64,000 nucleotides of DNA, taken from assembly GCF_013393905.1 (NCBI RefSeq), contig NZ_CP040279.1, positions 1 to 64,000 on the forward strand, in the 5' to 3' direction. This DNA comes from Nostoc sp. C052. Its GTDB lineage: Bacteria > Cyanobacteriota > Cyanobacteriia > Cyanobacteriales > Nostocaceae. This document shows positions 1 to 8,060 of the stretch, one piece after another. The notes below the pieces were generated by a model. The model saw only the letters and a program-made list of their open reading frames with translations. It did no database searches and had not been told where the DNA came from. Each line of letters opens with the position of its first letter. Within the stretch, counting starts at the first letter, position 1. Both the position numbers and the translations under genes were made by a program.

Positions 1-864
1 ATGCGTTTAATCAAACGTTTTCAGGCTTTGGCTGTTGCCACTGGGCTAATTGCTCTATTGGGGTGTTCGCCAGCGCAAACCCAGGTGCCAACACCGACAA
101 CAGAAAAACCATTACAGCCAACGCCGATTGTACCTACCTCAATAAGCCCTCACCTGCTGCTGGGAAATCCTAGTGGTGCAACTGCAAGTGTGGATACTCC
201 AAACAATTATTTAATGGTAAAAAACCAGTATGCACTCTCCTACAACAACAGCAAAGGGACTGCGAATTGGGCAAGCTGGCTGTTAAATAAGTCATGGCTA
301 GGGAAAGCAGAGCGCCAGGATAACTTCCGCCCTGATAGCACGTTGCCGAATGGTTGGGTGCGAGTGACACCGACTATATACGCTGGTTCAGGTTTTGACA
401 AAGGTCATATTGTGCCATCAGCAGACCGCTCTTTGACAGTAGAGGATAACTCTTCAACTTTCTTAATGACTAACATGATGCCCCAAACACCAGATAATAA
501 TCGTAACACTTGGGGTAATTTAGAAGACTATTGTCGAAATTTGGTTAACCAGGGCAAAGAACTTTACATTGTAGCTGGGCCTGCGGGAAGTCAAGGTGAA
601 CCCCTCAAAGGTAAAGTGACGGTTCCTCAGACAACTTGGAAGATTATTGTGGTTTTAGACAGTCCTGGCTCTGGGCTTGACGGTATTACTGCTAATACTC
701 GCGTCATCGCGGTTAACATCCCGAATGAACAAGAAATCAACAATGATTGGAGAACTTATAAAGTCAGCGTTGACGAATTAGAAAAACTCACAAACTATGA
801 TTTCCTCTCGAATGTTTCCCCAAATATTCAAGAAGTTATTGAAAGCAAAGTAGATAGTCTTTAA
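1..864 (+). CDS. nucA: NucA-type sugar-non-specific DNA/RNA endonuclease (lipoprotein-like signal)
   Basis: A 287-residue secreted nuclease of the DNA/RNA non-specific endonuclease family, cutting both DNA and RNA with a divalent metal. The N terminus has basic residues, a hydrophobic core and a lipobox-like LLGC ending at Cys22, so export and possibly lipid anchoring are likely. The catalytic motif DKGH is at 133-136 (His136; the family usually has DRGH). The metal-binding Asn167 and Glu175 lie in a conserved NNRNTWGNLE block, at the same spacing from the His as in Anabaena NucA. The window begins exactly on this ATG, so an upstream start cannot be excluded, but the signal peptide argues that the protein is complete. 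It converges with the gene for its inhibitor, with only 5 bp between the stops. Confidence 0.93.
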   Translation: MRLIKRFQALAVATGLIALLGCSPAQTQVPTPTTEKPLQPTPIVPTSISPHLLLGNPSGATASVDTPNNYLMVKNQYALSYNNSKGTANWASWLLNKSWLGKAERQDNFRPDSTLPNGWVRVTPTIYAGSGFDKGHIVPSADRSLTVEDNSSTFLMTNMMPQTPDNNRNTWGNLEDYCRNLVNQGKELYIVAGPAGSQGEPLKGKVTVPQTTWKIIVVLDSPGSGLDGITANTRVIAVNIPNEQEINNDWRTYKVSVDELEKLTNYDFLSNVSPNIQEVIESKVDSL

Positions 865-869
865 GCAAG

Positions 870-1274
870 TCAAGTTTCTACAACTTTCGTAGAAATCCCC
901 GCTAAATTTCCAGTTGGGGTATCACCAACAATATAAGCATTAACCTCTTTATGTCCGAGGCGATACACCTGCAAATTAGTCAGGTTTTCTTTGAGTGTCT
1001 GCACAAGGGTTTGAAATCGTTTTACGGTTGCTTTCTCTTCTTCCTCATGCCAATCTTCTTCTGTCGTTGCTACACTAAAAAAATCGTCAACCCCCTCGAC
1101 TTGAACGGGTGTATCTTGAGGATGATTTGTCAGTTTTAAGACTTTTTCAGGCGTTGCAGGTGCAATATCTGGCCACAAGAAAGCTTCACAAGGATATTCC
1201 GACTCGCTCATAAACAGCAAGCCGTCAGATGCTCGTTTTAGCTGTTCTAGAATTTCTGAATTAGTTTTGGTCAT
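870..1274 (-). CDS. nuiA: NuiA, inhibitor of the NucA nuclease
   Basis: A 134-residue acidic protein that closely follows Anabaena NuiA (known length about 135). It shares the start MTKTNSEILEQLK, the central LLFMSESEYP block and the C-terminal GNLAGISTKVVET. NuiA binds NucA tightly in the cytoplasm and protects the host from nuclease that has not been exported. I take the ATG at 1274 because it matches the family start; an in-frame ATG 33 bases upstream would add 11 residues without homology. The gene lies tail to tail with nucA and 53 bp downstream of a peroxiredoxin-like gene on the same strand, so it may be co-transcribed with that gene. Confidence 0.93.
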   Translation of the reverse strand: MTKTNSEILEQLKRASDGLLFMSESEYPCEAFLWPDIAPATPEKVLKLTNHPQDTPVQVEGVDDFFSVATTEEDWHEEEEKATVKRFQTLVQTLKENLTNLQVYRLGHKEVNAYIVGDTPTGNLAGISTKVVET

Positions 1275-1327
1275 ATAGAGCAATAATAAAGCGATCCAAT
1301 CGCTCAAAAGTAACCGTTGATAATGAA

Positions 1328-2122
1328 TTACTTGTATAAAAAAGATAAGGGATTGCTCATATTTTCGGCAAAACCAAGAATACCGCGATCGCGATGTTCG
1401 TAAATTAATTTTCCTTGAGAATCAAATAGAAAAGTTCCTCCTCGTTGTGTCAAATAAGATGAATCTGGTACATAAGTATTCCAGTTGCTCAAAACTTCAG
1501 TCATGTTTCGCAGGCGCAGGGTTGCTAATTCAAAAGGACGCTGAAAACCTTTTCCTCCAGCTGCTTTGAAAAATGAACCTTTCATTGCGGGTATTGGTGT
1601 ATTCTTGATAACTTCCTCATCAGCAATTAATTGAGGTGCTTTTTTATCACCTTTGTAACCCCGAAAAACTTCTTTGAGAGTTCCCGGACTACCAATCCCA
1701 GCACACATTAGGATTAAATTAAGCCAAGCTTTTTGTGACGTTGATAGCATTGGGAATTGTATAGATAGACCGCGATAAAGCCCTAAAAAAGCGTGAATTT
1801 CAGCTACTGTATCCACAAACAACCATTCTTGAGGAAATCCCGTATATTCACAAAACTTGATCCCAGAATTGCGGTTTCCAATTCCAATAGCACGAATTGT
1901 GATTCCTCTTGCTGCGATTTCTTGAAATTCTCTTCGCAGCCACCAAGCGTATTCTAAATTATCAAAATCTCCCAACTGCGACCAAATAAGTATGAGCAAC
2001 TTTGATGTATTCGAGGAACCATCTAAAACGGGTTTAATCTCTCCATCGCTAACTCGCAAGCGTTGAGTTTGACTCAAAATCGAGTAAATATCTGGAGAAT
2101 TGGAGCGTGTTTGAGTGTTCAT
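1328..2122 (-). CDS. Peroxiredoxin-like (AhpC/TSA_2) family protein
   Basis: 264 residues with a thioredoxin-like fold of the PRX-like2 / AhpC-TSA_2 type. A strand with LLILIWSQLGDFD (about 43-55) is followed by a helix with YAWWLRREFQEIAARG and the GIGNRNSGIKFCEYTGFP segment. A late RGGTFLFDSQGKLIYEHRDRG motif is typical of the C-terminal half. No CxxC or clear peroxidatic cysteine sits at the usual position, so peroxidase activity is doubtful. It is followed by nuiA on the same strand and preceded by the zinc-binding ORF and recD2, all on the minus strand with short gaps. Confidence 0.75.
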   Translation of the reverse strand: MNTQTRSNSPDIYSILSQTQRLRVSDGEIKPVLDGSSNTSKLLILIWSQLGDFDNLEYAWWLRREFQEIAARGITIRAIGIGNRNSGIKFCEYTGFPQEWLFVDTVAEIHAFLGLYRGLSIQFPMLSTSQKAWLNLILMCAGIGSPGTLKEVFRGYKGDKKAPQLIADEEVIKNTPIPAMKGSFFKAAGGKGFQRPFELATLRLRNMTEVLSNWNTYVPDSSYLTQRGGTFLFDSQGKLIYEHRDRGILGFAENMSNPLSFLYK

Positions 2123-2180
2123 TTAGGTCAAAGCAGCAGTCTTCATATATGATTTTAGGGCTTTGAATGAGCCTCTTATC

Positions 2181-2534
2181 CTACACAGTATCATCCATCC
2201 AGCCGCATTCTGAGTTTGGGCAATCCCAATGCACCCGTGCTGACCAGTCCCGGTCAAACTCATATCCACATTGAGGACACTTGCCAGTAAACATAGGATG
2301 GGTATCTAGCAGCTCTAGCTGTTGCTGTTGCGTCCGCCGCTGCTGTGGTTGCAAAATCAACTCGCCGTTGTAGTAGCTTGCGCCTTCTGGTTGCCATACT
2401 TCCTCTACTTCGGCGTTGGGGTCAAGTCGAAAGTCCAAGCAGCTATCCCCCTGTGGCCCTGCTGGATGTACGGCACAGACGAGGTGGGGGTCATGTGAGT
2501 AAAGGAGGCAGCGATCGCAGTCGGGGATTTTCAT
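2181..2534 (-). CDS. Small double zinc-binding protein
   Basis: 117 residues from the ATG at 2534; a GTG 24 bases upstream is possible but adds only eight residues. It has two metal-binding clusters. The N-terminal one is CDRC...C...H (about residues 6-23). The C-terminal zinc ribbon is CPQC...CPNSEC, ending in GWMDD. A Gln-rich linker joins them. Function is unknown; such proteins often act as DNA- or RNA-binding accessories. It lies just downstream of recD2 on the same strand, so a shared transcript is plausible. Confidence 0.7.
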   Translation of the reverse strand: MKIPDCDRCLLYSHDPHLVCAVHPAGPQGDSCLDFRLDPNAEVEEVWQPEGASYYNGELILQPQQRRTQQQQLELLDTHPMFTGKCPQCGYEFDRDWSARVHWDCPNSECGWMDDTV

Positions 2535-2560
2535 AGTACCAGTGTACTGCTTTGTCACAA

Positions 2561-2613
2561 GCGATCGCTGTTTGGTGTAACTTTTCCTCTAAGAATTTTA
2601 CGGGGGCGATCGC
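2561..2613. repeat. Dispersed short repeat bounded by HIP1 sites (copy 1)
   Basis: A module of about 53 bp: GCGATCGC, then TGTTTGGT, then TTTTCCTCTAAGAATTT, closed by a second GCGATCGC. A near-identical module lies at 5521-5573. The core TTCCTCTAAGAAT recurs near 7300, 8030, 11,905 and 12,050, and inverted near 12,655, 12,695, 16,700 and 27,905. It resembles the very small dispersed repeats known from Nostoc genomes. Confidence 0.8.
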
Positions 2614-2627
2614 AGAATGCTCATTAA

Positions 2628-4874
2628 CTAGCTGGATTGTAACGCTGCTTGTAACCTCTCTTGCAATCTGGTATATCGCTCCTGGGATTTTGTAGAACGA
2701 ATGCACATACTGATTGCCTTCTTGCTGCCTATAATAATCGCCAGCTTCTTGGCACGGGTTAACCCTGTATAAAGTAAATTCCGAGTCAGCATCATGTAAT
2801 GTTGCGTGTACAAAGGCAAAATTACTACTGGGTATTCAGAACCCTGCGACTTATGGATGCTAACGCTCCAGGCTAAAGCAAGCTCATTCATGTCAGCATA
2901 ATCATACGTAACATCTCGCTCTTGATACTGGACAATTACTTCCTGTTCTTCGGTATCAATAGTAGTAATAAATCCCACATCGCCGTTAAAAACTTCGCGT
3001 TGGTAATCGTTAGTGAGTTGAATTACCCTGTCACCAACTCTAAAAATAGTCCCACCCCTGGTTACTTCAACTTTTTCATGACTAGGTGGGTTAATTAACT
3101 GTTGCAGTACGTTATTGAGATTGCGTGTACCGACTAATCCCCGTGACATTGGTGCAAGCACTTGTACATCAGTAGCAGGATTAAAACCAAGTTTGGGAAC
3201 AAAATCAGCAATCAACTCACTAATTGCTTGTACCCCATGTTCTGCTTGTAATCCTCCACCATGCCAAAGACAATCAGATTGAGGTGTGTCAGAAATTGAT
3301 TCAATATTGGGATATTGCCCCCGGTTAATTAGATGCGATGCAGTAATGATTTTGCTAGTAGCAGCTTGACGAAATACTTGAGTGAGGCGCACCACAGGTA
3401 CTTGACGCGAATTAATTAAATCAGCCAGCACGTTACCCGCACCTACCGATGGCAATTGGTCAATATCTCCCACTAACAATAGTTGAGCATTGTCTGCCAC
3501 AGCTTGAACCAAAGAATACGCTAGAAATAAATCCAGCATACTGGCTTCGTCTACAATAATTGCACTATGGGGTAAGGGATTGGTGCGATCGCGTTTAAAA
3601 CTGCGAGTTCTGGGGTCAAATTCCAAAAGGCGATGTATCGTTTTTGCCTCCAACCCTGTCATCTCGCCTAATCTTTGGGCAGCCCTTCCAGTTGGTGCAG
3701 CCAGGGCAATTGATTTACCCATTGCCTTCCATAGTGAGACTATGGTGCTAGTGCAGAATGTTTTTCCCACACCAGGGCCACCTGTAATTACGGTGAATCG
3801 AGAGTAAGCAGCTGTCTCTACTGCTTGTTGCTGTTCGGGTGATAGTGAAACTTGGCGGCTACTGCTAAAACGCTCCAACCAAGTGCGGACGCGAGGAATA
3901 TCAGGACTGATGGGGTAAGTGAGGCGATTTTGTACCAATTGGGCTAAGTTTTGTTCAGTGTAGAAGTAAGTAGGCTTGTAACAATTGAGCGTTTTATCGG
4001 CATCACGTTCTCTAATTAGCTCATCTTTCAAAGCCATATCTTTGATAGTCTGGGTGATGGCATCTTCTGTTGGTTGATGGTCAGCAGTAGTGAGCAGTTT
4101 AGTCACCGATTCAATTAGTTCTGTTTGGGGTAAGTAGCAGTGTCCGTCTTCTGCGGCTTCACTCAAAGCATGAACAAGTCCAGCACAGTAGCGAAACTGG
4201 GAATCGGCGGGAACCCCCAAATTACGTGCTATTTTATCAGCAGTTAAAAAACCAATGCCATAGATATCAGTCGCTAGCTGGTAAGGATTATGGGTAACTG
4301 TATCTATGGACTTATCCCCATATTGCTTGTAAATTTTGACTGCGTAAGTAGTGCTAACGCCGTGGCTTTGCAGAAATACCATCACTTCTTTAATAGCTTT
4401 TTGCTCATTCCAGGCTCTTTGAATCATGGCAATGCGCTTTTTGGCGATGCCGTTGACTTGGCTCAAGCGCTCGATTTGGTTTTCAATAATATCTAGAGTT
4501 TCTATACCAAAATGAGCAACAATCCGTTTAGCAGTAACAGGCCCCACACCTTTAATTAGACCGCTACCTAAATACTTCTCAATTCCTGTGAGTGTTGCTG
4601 GTTTTGTTTCTTTATAATTAACAACTTGAAACTGCAAACCATACTGGGGATGTTCGCGCCAAAAACCAGTTAATTGCAGCGTTTGTCCTGGCTGGATATC
4701 TGCAAAGCTACCAGTAATTGTAGTTAGTTCCTTAGCACCAGGGCGTTGCAAACGTGCCACAGTATAACCCGACTCTTGAGAGTAATACGTCAAGCGTTCT
4801 ACTACTCCCGTGATTGATTCATGTTTGGGAGTAACGTTGACTTGCTGCTGGCTTGGTAGGGGTGTGGTGGACAT
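2628..4874 (-). CDS. recD2: ATP-dependent RecD2-like DNA helicase
   Basis: 748 residues, the normal length for RecD2, a 5'-3' superfamily 1B helicase that works without RecBC in DNA repair and fork processing. Order seen: an OB-like N-terminal domain (about 20-85); helix-hairpin-helix repeats (GSGLIKGVGPVTAKRI, LSQVNGIAKKRI, YGIGFLTADKIA); Walker A GGPGVGKT at 365-372; Walker B/DEAS at 442-445; a GDIDQLPSVG motif; and a C-terminal UvrD-like domain with SIHKSQGSEYP and TGLTRAKK. All core helicase motifs are present, so the enzyme should be active. It heads the minus-strand group that continues to nuiA. Confidence 0.95.
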   Translation of the reverse strand: MSTTPLPSQQQVNVTPKHESITGVVERLTYYSQESGYTVARLQRPGAKELTTITGSFADIQPGQTLQLTGFWREHPQYGLQFQVVNYKETKPATLTGIEKYLGSGLIKGVGPVTAKRIVAHFGIETLDIIENQIERLSQVNGIAKKRIAMIQRAWNEQKAIKEVMVFLQSHGVSTTYAVKIYKQYGDKSIDTVTHNPYQLATDIYGIGFLTADKIARNLGVPADSQFRYCAGLVHALSEAAEDGHCYLPQTELIESVTKLLTTADHQPTEDAITQTIKDMALKDELIRERDADKTLNCYKPTYFYTEQNLAQLVQNRLTYPISPDIPRVRTWLERFSSSRQVSLSPEQQQAVETAAYSRFTVITGGPGVGKTFCTSTIVSLWKAMGKSIALAAPTGRAAQRLGEMTGLEAKTIHRLLEFDPRTRSFKRDRTNPLPHSAIIVDEASMLDLFLAYSLVQAVADNAQLLLVGDIDQLPSVGAGNVLADLINSRQVPVVRLTQVFRQAATSKIITASHLINRGQYPNIESISDTPQSDCLWHGGGLQAEHGVQAISELIADFVPKLGFNPATDVQVLAPMSRGLVGTRNLNNVLQQLINPPSHEKVEVTRGGTIFRVGDRVIQLTNDYQREVFNGDVGFITTIDTEEQEVIVQYQERDVTYDYADMNELALAWSVSIHKSQGSEYPVVILPLYTQHYMMLTRNLLYTGLTRAKKLAIIIGSKKAISMCIRSTKSQERYTRLQERLQAALQSS

Positions 4875-5078
4875 CGCTTTTAGGAAACGGCGCAGCCATT
4901 ATACTCGATACTCACTGTTTTAGAAGTAATCGGGTTAGCTCTATATAGTATTTATGTACTACACAAGAAATTTAAGCATTATATAAATATTTATTTCTAG
5001 CGTTTCAAAGTAAAGTTTCAAGCCGTTTTTAGTATATACATCCTACTTTTACGAATATATTTAACTAAATAAACCTTC

Positions 5079-5086
5079 AAGGAGGT
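5079..5086 (+). promoter_or_regulatory. Strong Shine-Dalgarno for the 5098 gene
   Basis: AAGGAGGT lies 11-12 nt upstream of the ATG at 5098. It is an unusually complete anti-16S match for this window and fixes the start. The 223-bp gap back to recD2 is AT-rich and must hold the divergent promoters of both genes. Confidence 0.7.
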
Positions 5087-5097
5087 CAACAAAATAA

Positions 5098-5520
5098 ATG
5101 AATAAGATGGGATTTGTAGTTGCAGCAGTTGTTACCATATCAGCTTTGACTTTAGCTGTAAACAATGTGCAAGCTGTGAACGAGCTAGTATTAGTAACTA
5201 AAAGTAATCAACCAGAACAGTCTGTGCAAAGAACTTTTACAAGCCTCATAAATGCTGTTGAACAAAACAACTACACTCAGTTTATATCTCAAGGAAATGC
5301 TGCTTTCAAAGAAGGCATTACAAAGCAAACATTTACACAAGTTAGTGGACAGTTAGCTCCTCGCTTCAAAAAAGGGTATTCGGCAGTTTTCTTGGCAAAT
5401 CTGAAGCAGCAAGGGTATCAAGTTTATTTATGGAAACTGACATTTTTGGATGGCAGTGATGATGTCTTAGCTAGACTTAGCCTCAAAGATGGAAAAATAG
5501 GTGGATTTTGGCTGAATTAG
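5098..5520 (+). CDS. Small secreted protein, NTF2-like candidate
   Basis: 140 residues with a clear Sec signal peptide (MNKMGFVVAAVVTISALTLA, probable cleavage after NNVQA, about residue 26). The mature part of about 114 residues has the helix-then-sheet pattern of short NTF2/DUF3887-like domains: RTFTSLINAVEQNNYTQF, then YQVYLWKLTFLDG and a final SLKDGKIGGFWLN strand. No catalytic residues can be assigned. It stands alone on the plus strand with its own strong ribosome site and a downstream hairpin terminator. Confidence 0.75.
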   Translation: MNKMGFVVAAVVTISALTLAVNNVQAVNELVLVTKSNQPEQSVQRTFTSLINAVEQNNYTQFISQGNAAFKEGITKQTFTQVSGQLAPRFKKGYSAVFLANLKQQGYQVYLWKLTFLDGSDDVLARLSLKDGKIGGFWLN

Positions 5521-5573
5521 GCGATCGCTGTTTGGTCTAATTTTTCCTCTAAGAATTTATGAAGGGCGATCGC
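5521..5573. repeat. Dispersed short repeat bounded by HIP1 sites (copy 2)
   Basis: Second copy of the module at 2561-2613, in the same orientation: HIP1, TGTTTGGT, the TTTTTCCTCTAAGAATTT core, HIP1. It begins one base after the stop codon of the secreted-protein gene. Confidence 0.8.
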
Positions 5574-5609
5574 CCTTAAGGCAACTTGTAAACGTTGCCG
5601 CAAATAATA

Positions 5610-5650
5610 TTAGCGCCTACCTAAATATAGGTAAGCGCTATTGTTTTATT
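5610..5650 (+). terminator. Rho-independent terminator
   Basis: TAGCGCCTACCT, a short loop, then AGGTAAGCGCTA forms a 12-bp stem with one mismatch, followed by TTGTTTTATTT. It lies about 90 bp after the stop of the 5098-5520 gene. Confidence 0.8.
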
Positions 5651-5721
5651 TAAATTCAGGGAGAAAATATAGTGAAATGAGTTCCCTGATTTTTACGATT
5701 AATTAATTCCAATTTGATTGA

Positions 5722-5994
5722 TTACAAAGCACTGCGGCTAGTTAACGCGTTCCACAAGAAAACAGCGACAATTGCGCCAAGAACCGCTACTGCAATACCT
5801 GGAATGCTAAGACCAGGAGCCGCTAGAGCTAAGGTTCCTGTATTGAAGAATACACCCAGACTGCCACCAACAAAAGCACCAATAATTCCTAATAAGATTG
5901 TTCCGAGAATTCCGCCACCTTGATGACCGGGGTAGATAGCTTTTGCAATAGCACCAGCAATTAGACCTAAAACAATCCAAGCAAGAATATTCAT
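5722..5994 (-). CDS. GlsB/YeaQ/YmgE-family stress-response membrane protein
   Basis: 90 residues from ATG 5994 (MNILAWIVLGLIAGAIAK). This is the characteristic start of the transglycosylase-associated (PF04226) family of small integral membrane proteins. There are three hydrophobic segments separated by the glycine-rich YPGHQGGGILGT and FVGGSLG motifs. The open frame extends 18 codons upstream, but the family start is the internal ATG. Such genes are often stress-induced in cyanobacteria; the biochemical role is unknown. Confidence 0.88.
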   Translation of the reverse strand: MNILAWIVLGLIAGAIAKAIYPGHQGGGILGTILLGIIGAFVGGSLGVFFNTGTLALAAPGLSIPGIAVAVLGAIVAVFLWNALTSRSAL

Positions 5995-6147
5995 TGTTTT
6001 AATTTGATAAACGTTTTTTATGCGACAAATACACAATAGCAATCCCAACCTTGATATTCAATCTACCAGCAGAATCAACTATTAATAGCCTTGAGGATGA
6101 ATGCTGTTACTTCTGGTGATATACCCACTAAATCCAATAGATAATCA

Positions 6148-6190
6148 ATAAAAAAGCTCCTAGTTGGTCTAAAACTGGGAGCTTCGTTTA
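6148..6190. terminator. Terminator-like hairpin
   Basis: AAGCTCCTAGTT at 6154-6165 pairs with AACTGGGAGCTT at 6173-6184 (one mismatch). It is preceded on the plus strand by a run of six A and followed by a short T-rich tail, so it could act in either direction. It lies between the divergent genes at 5994 and 6322, where no transcript obviously ends, which is odd. Confidence 0.55.
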
Positions 6191-6321
6191 TTCATTGCTT
6201 GATAATTGCAGTATATATATTTTTAATGATTTATCTCATCTACTTTAAGAATTAAGCTAAGTTTTAAAGCCGAATATTAATTTGATAAAGTGAAGGAGTA
6301 AATGGCTTGTAGCTGCGACCA

Positions 6322-6699
6322 ATGTTTAAGATGTCCTCAATTGCTGGCTTGCTCCCATTCGCCACCGTTACAACTACCTTGGCACTAGCAACAATTATTC
6401 TCTATCCATCAAAAACTTTGTCACAAACATCAAGCGACGGACGCAACACAGTTCCCCAGGTAAGTTGCCTATCTGGGTATCCTGATGGCACATATCGAGG
6501 TTCGCGCCCAGTTACGCGCAATGAATTCGCTGCTGGTTTGAATACGTGCCTAGAGAGGCTAAATCAACTTATTCCCGCTAACAGGGCGGATTTAGCAACG
6601 AAGCAAGATTTGGAAATTTTGCTCAAACGACAAAGGGAATTAAACCAACAACTTCAAGAACTCAACGAGCGAGTTGATACCCCACCTGCTACAAAATAA
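6322..6699 (+). CDS. Short secreted SLH-domain protein with coiled coil
   Basis: 125 residues. A signal peptide/anchor (about 1-35) is followed by a partial S-layer homology domain with CLSGYPDGTYRGSRPVTRNEFAAGLN (about 49-75), and a heptad-rich coiled coil (about 90-117). This is the N-terminal layout of cyanobacterial outer-membrane porins, which continue into an OprB-like barrel of some 400 residues; here the barrel is absent. A Shine-Dalgarno-like GAAGGAG at 6291 is too far from this ATG and instead fits an overlapping out-of-frame ATG at 6302 (28-codon ORF). Confidence 0.75.
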   Translation: MFKMSSIAGLLPFATVTTTLALATIILYPSKTLSQTSSDGRNTVPQVSCLSGYPDGTYRGSRPVTRNEFAAGLNTCLERLNQLIPANRADLATKQDLEILLKRQRELNQQLQELNERVDTPPATK

Positions 6700-6847
6700 G
6701 TATTCGACAGCAGTTAGTTTATGCAATGGTGGAAGCGCCTGCTTTATAGCGATAGCGATCGCTCTTAATCAAGAGAGGAAACCCTAAGCGACACCAAACA
6801 GCCCGTTGCAGACATCGCTCCCACTTGGGCCAGAACTGAAAACCTTA

Positions 6848-7201
6848 TCACTCCCCATCCGTAAGCTCTAACTGATAAATCCGCATTGATGGATGTTCGT
6901 CCATCATCCGCCAGTAATACCCAGTAGGCGGCGATGACACCCTACCACCGCAGCGATACAAAAAGATTGGCTCGTCTTGCTTCATCACTTTCTTAACTGT
7001 TTGCTCCAGGGTGGTGTCGGGGTTATCGCTGTCGTACCAAACTAGGTGTGACTTTCCTTCATACCCAGCCGCCATTAAACTAGCAAACAACCATTCCATC
7101 AGCGATTGAATTTGCTCTTGGCTAACGCCGCAGGCTTGTTGCCCGTAGCTATCAATTATTGGCTGTTCTGGTTTGGGTTTGAGGAAGTTTAAGAATTTCA
7201 T
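6848..7201 (-). CDS. 117-aa conserved protein, paralogue of 16300-16653
   Basis: 117 residues: a basic start MKFLNFLKPKPEQP, then a helix with IQSLMEWLFASLMAAGYEGKS, a KSHLVWYDSDNPD strand/turn, and a C-terminal YRCGGRVSSPPTGYYWRMM...MRIYQLE segment. I recognise no family. A second gene of identical length and about 60-65% identity lies inverted at 16300-16653, and the 40 bases upstream are duplicated too. The upstream homology ends at this ATG and supports it. Confidence 0.75.
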   Translation of the reverse strand: MKFLNFLKPKPEQPIIDSYGQQACGVSQEQIQSLMEWLFASLMAAGYEGKSHLVWYDSDNPDTTLEQTVKKVMKQDEPIFLYRCGGRVSSPPTGYYWRMMDEHPSMRIYQLELTDGE

Positions 7202-7428
7202 GATATGGAGAATGCAACTATTACCAGGGTTCCCATTTGATGAGGTGCGTTGCCTAGCTTGGGCAAAAAAGTGCGATCGCTATTGAGGTACAACTTTTCC
7301 TCTAAGAATATTTTTAACTGAAATACTCGCTCTTAATGAGGGCGATGTCTAGGACGGGCTGTTCGGTGTCGCACTCAGCAATAGAAGTGAAATAATAAAC
7401 TAGTATGCCTTGCTCTGGAGATGCAGCG

Positions 7429-8037
7429 ATGACCTACACCATGCACGACGCTCAACAAGTAGCAAAGCTTGCTGCTGCTGACATCTCGGCTTGGCTGCTC
7501 TCCAAACCAGAAACCATCAGCGTTGTTAATGTTGAGGATGACCCAGACTACCAACGCAGAGATATTGACCTCATCTGGACAACGCAGACGGGTGAAATTT
7601 TGATTGAGATTAAGGGCGATAGGTGGAATAAAACTCGTAACTTGTTCTTTGAGACTCACAGCAATTTAGAGAAGGGAACCCCCGGCTGCTTTATGTACAC
7701 TGAGGCAGATTGGCTGTTTTACTACTTTGTCAACACTCGCCAACTGTACAGGCTACCGATGCCCAAAACGCGGGAGTGGTTTTTGATTACCATGCGGCGG
7801 TTTCGGGAGCGTTCGACTACAACACCAGTGGGAAAATGTTCTAGTTTTGCTTCCCGTTGCTGCTGTTTGATTAAACGACGGTTCTCTTCTTGCCAGCCAC
7901 GAACTGTAATTATTGCTGTAATTATTGCAACAATAAGTGCAACTACAGCACCTATCAAAGCAGAAATAACTGTTGTATCCATTTTTATCTGCATTGTCTT
8001 CCTAATGGTCACTCTGAGTGAATCGCACTTCCTCTAA
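7429..8037 (+). CDS. PD-(D/E)XK-like nuclease, C terminus probably replaced
   Basis: 202 residues from ATG 7429, chosen because GGAG sits 8 nt upstream; an ATG at 7405 has no ribosome site. Residues about 1-125 look like a compact restriction-endonuclease fold: DIDLIW (Asp47), then GEILIEIK (Glu60, Lys62), giving the D...ExK signature, followed by a helix and LFYYFVNTRQLYRLP. After about residue 130 the sequence turns into Cys-rich and hydrophobic stretches that are antisense to the membrane-protein ORF at 7722-7982, so the natural C terminus seems to have been lost. Substrate unknown. Confidence 0.6.
   Translation: MTYTMHDAQQVAKLAAADISAWLLSKPETISVVNVEDDPDYQRRDIDLIWTTQTGEILIEIKGDRWNKTRNLFFETHSNLEKGTPGCFMYTEADWLFYYFVNTRQLYRLPMPKTREWFLITMRRFRERSTTTPVGKCSSFASRCCCLIKRRFSSCQPRTVIIAVIIATISATTAPIKAEITVVSIFICIVFLMVTLSESHFL
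7722..7982 (-). CDS. Single-pass membrane protein fragment
   Basis: 86 residues from ATG 7982 (upstream in-frame starts at 7994 and 8012). A hydrophobic helix ISALIGAVVALIVAIITAII (about 5-24) is followed by WQEENRRLIKQQQREAKLEH, a charged helix typical of small membrane-anchored coiled-coil proteins. From about residue 48 on, the sequence is the antisense of the nuclease gene on the other strand and is probably not native. The first half looks genuine; the gene is likely 3'-truncated. Confidence 0.4.
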   Translation of the reverse strand: MDTTVISALIGAVVALIVAIITAIITVRGWQEENRRLIKQQQREAKLEHFPTGVVVERSRNRRMVIKNHSRVLGIGSLYSWRVLTK

Positions 8038-8060
8038 GAATATTCTGGGGGCGATCGCCA

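Noticed and set aside
2491..2706. 71-codon minus ORF between recD2 and the zinc-binding gene
   Set aside because: Overlaps the end of recD2 in another frame and runs through a dispersed repeat.
5714..5923. Plus-strand ORF over the GlsB-family gene
   Set aside because: Antisense shadow; the minus-strand family match is unambiguous.
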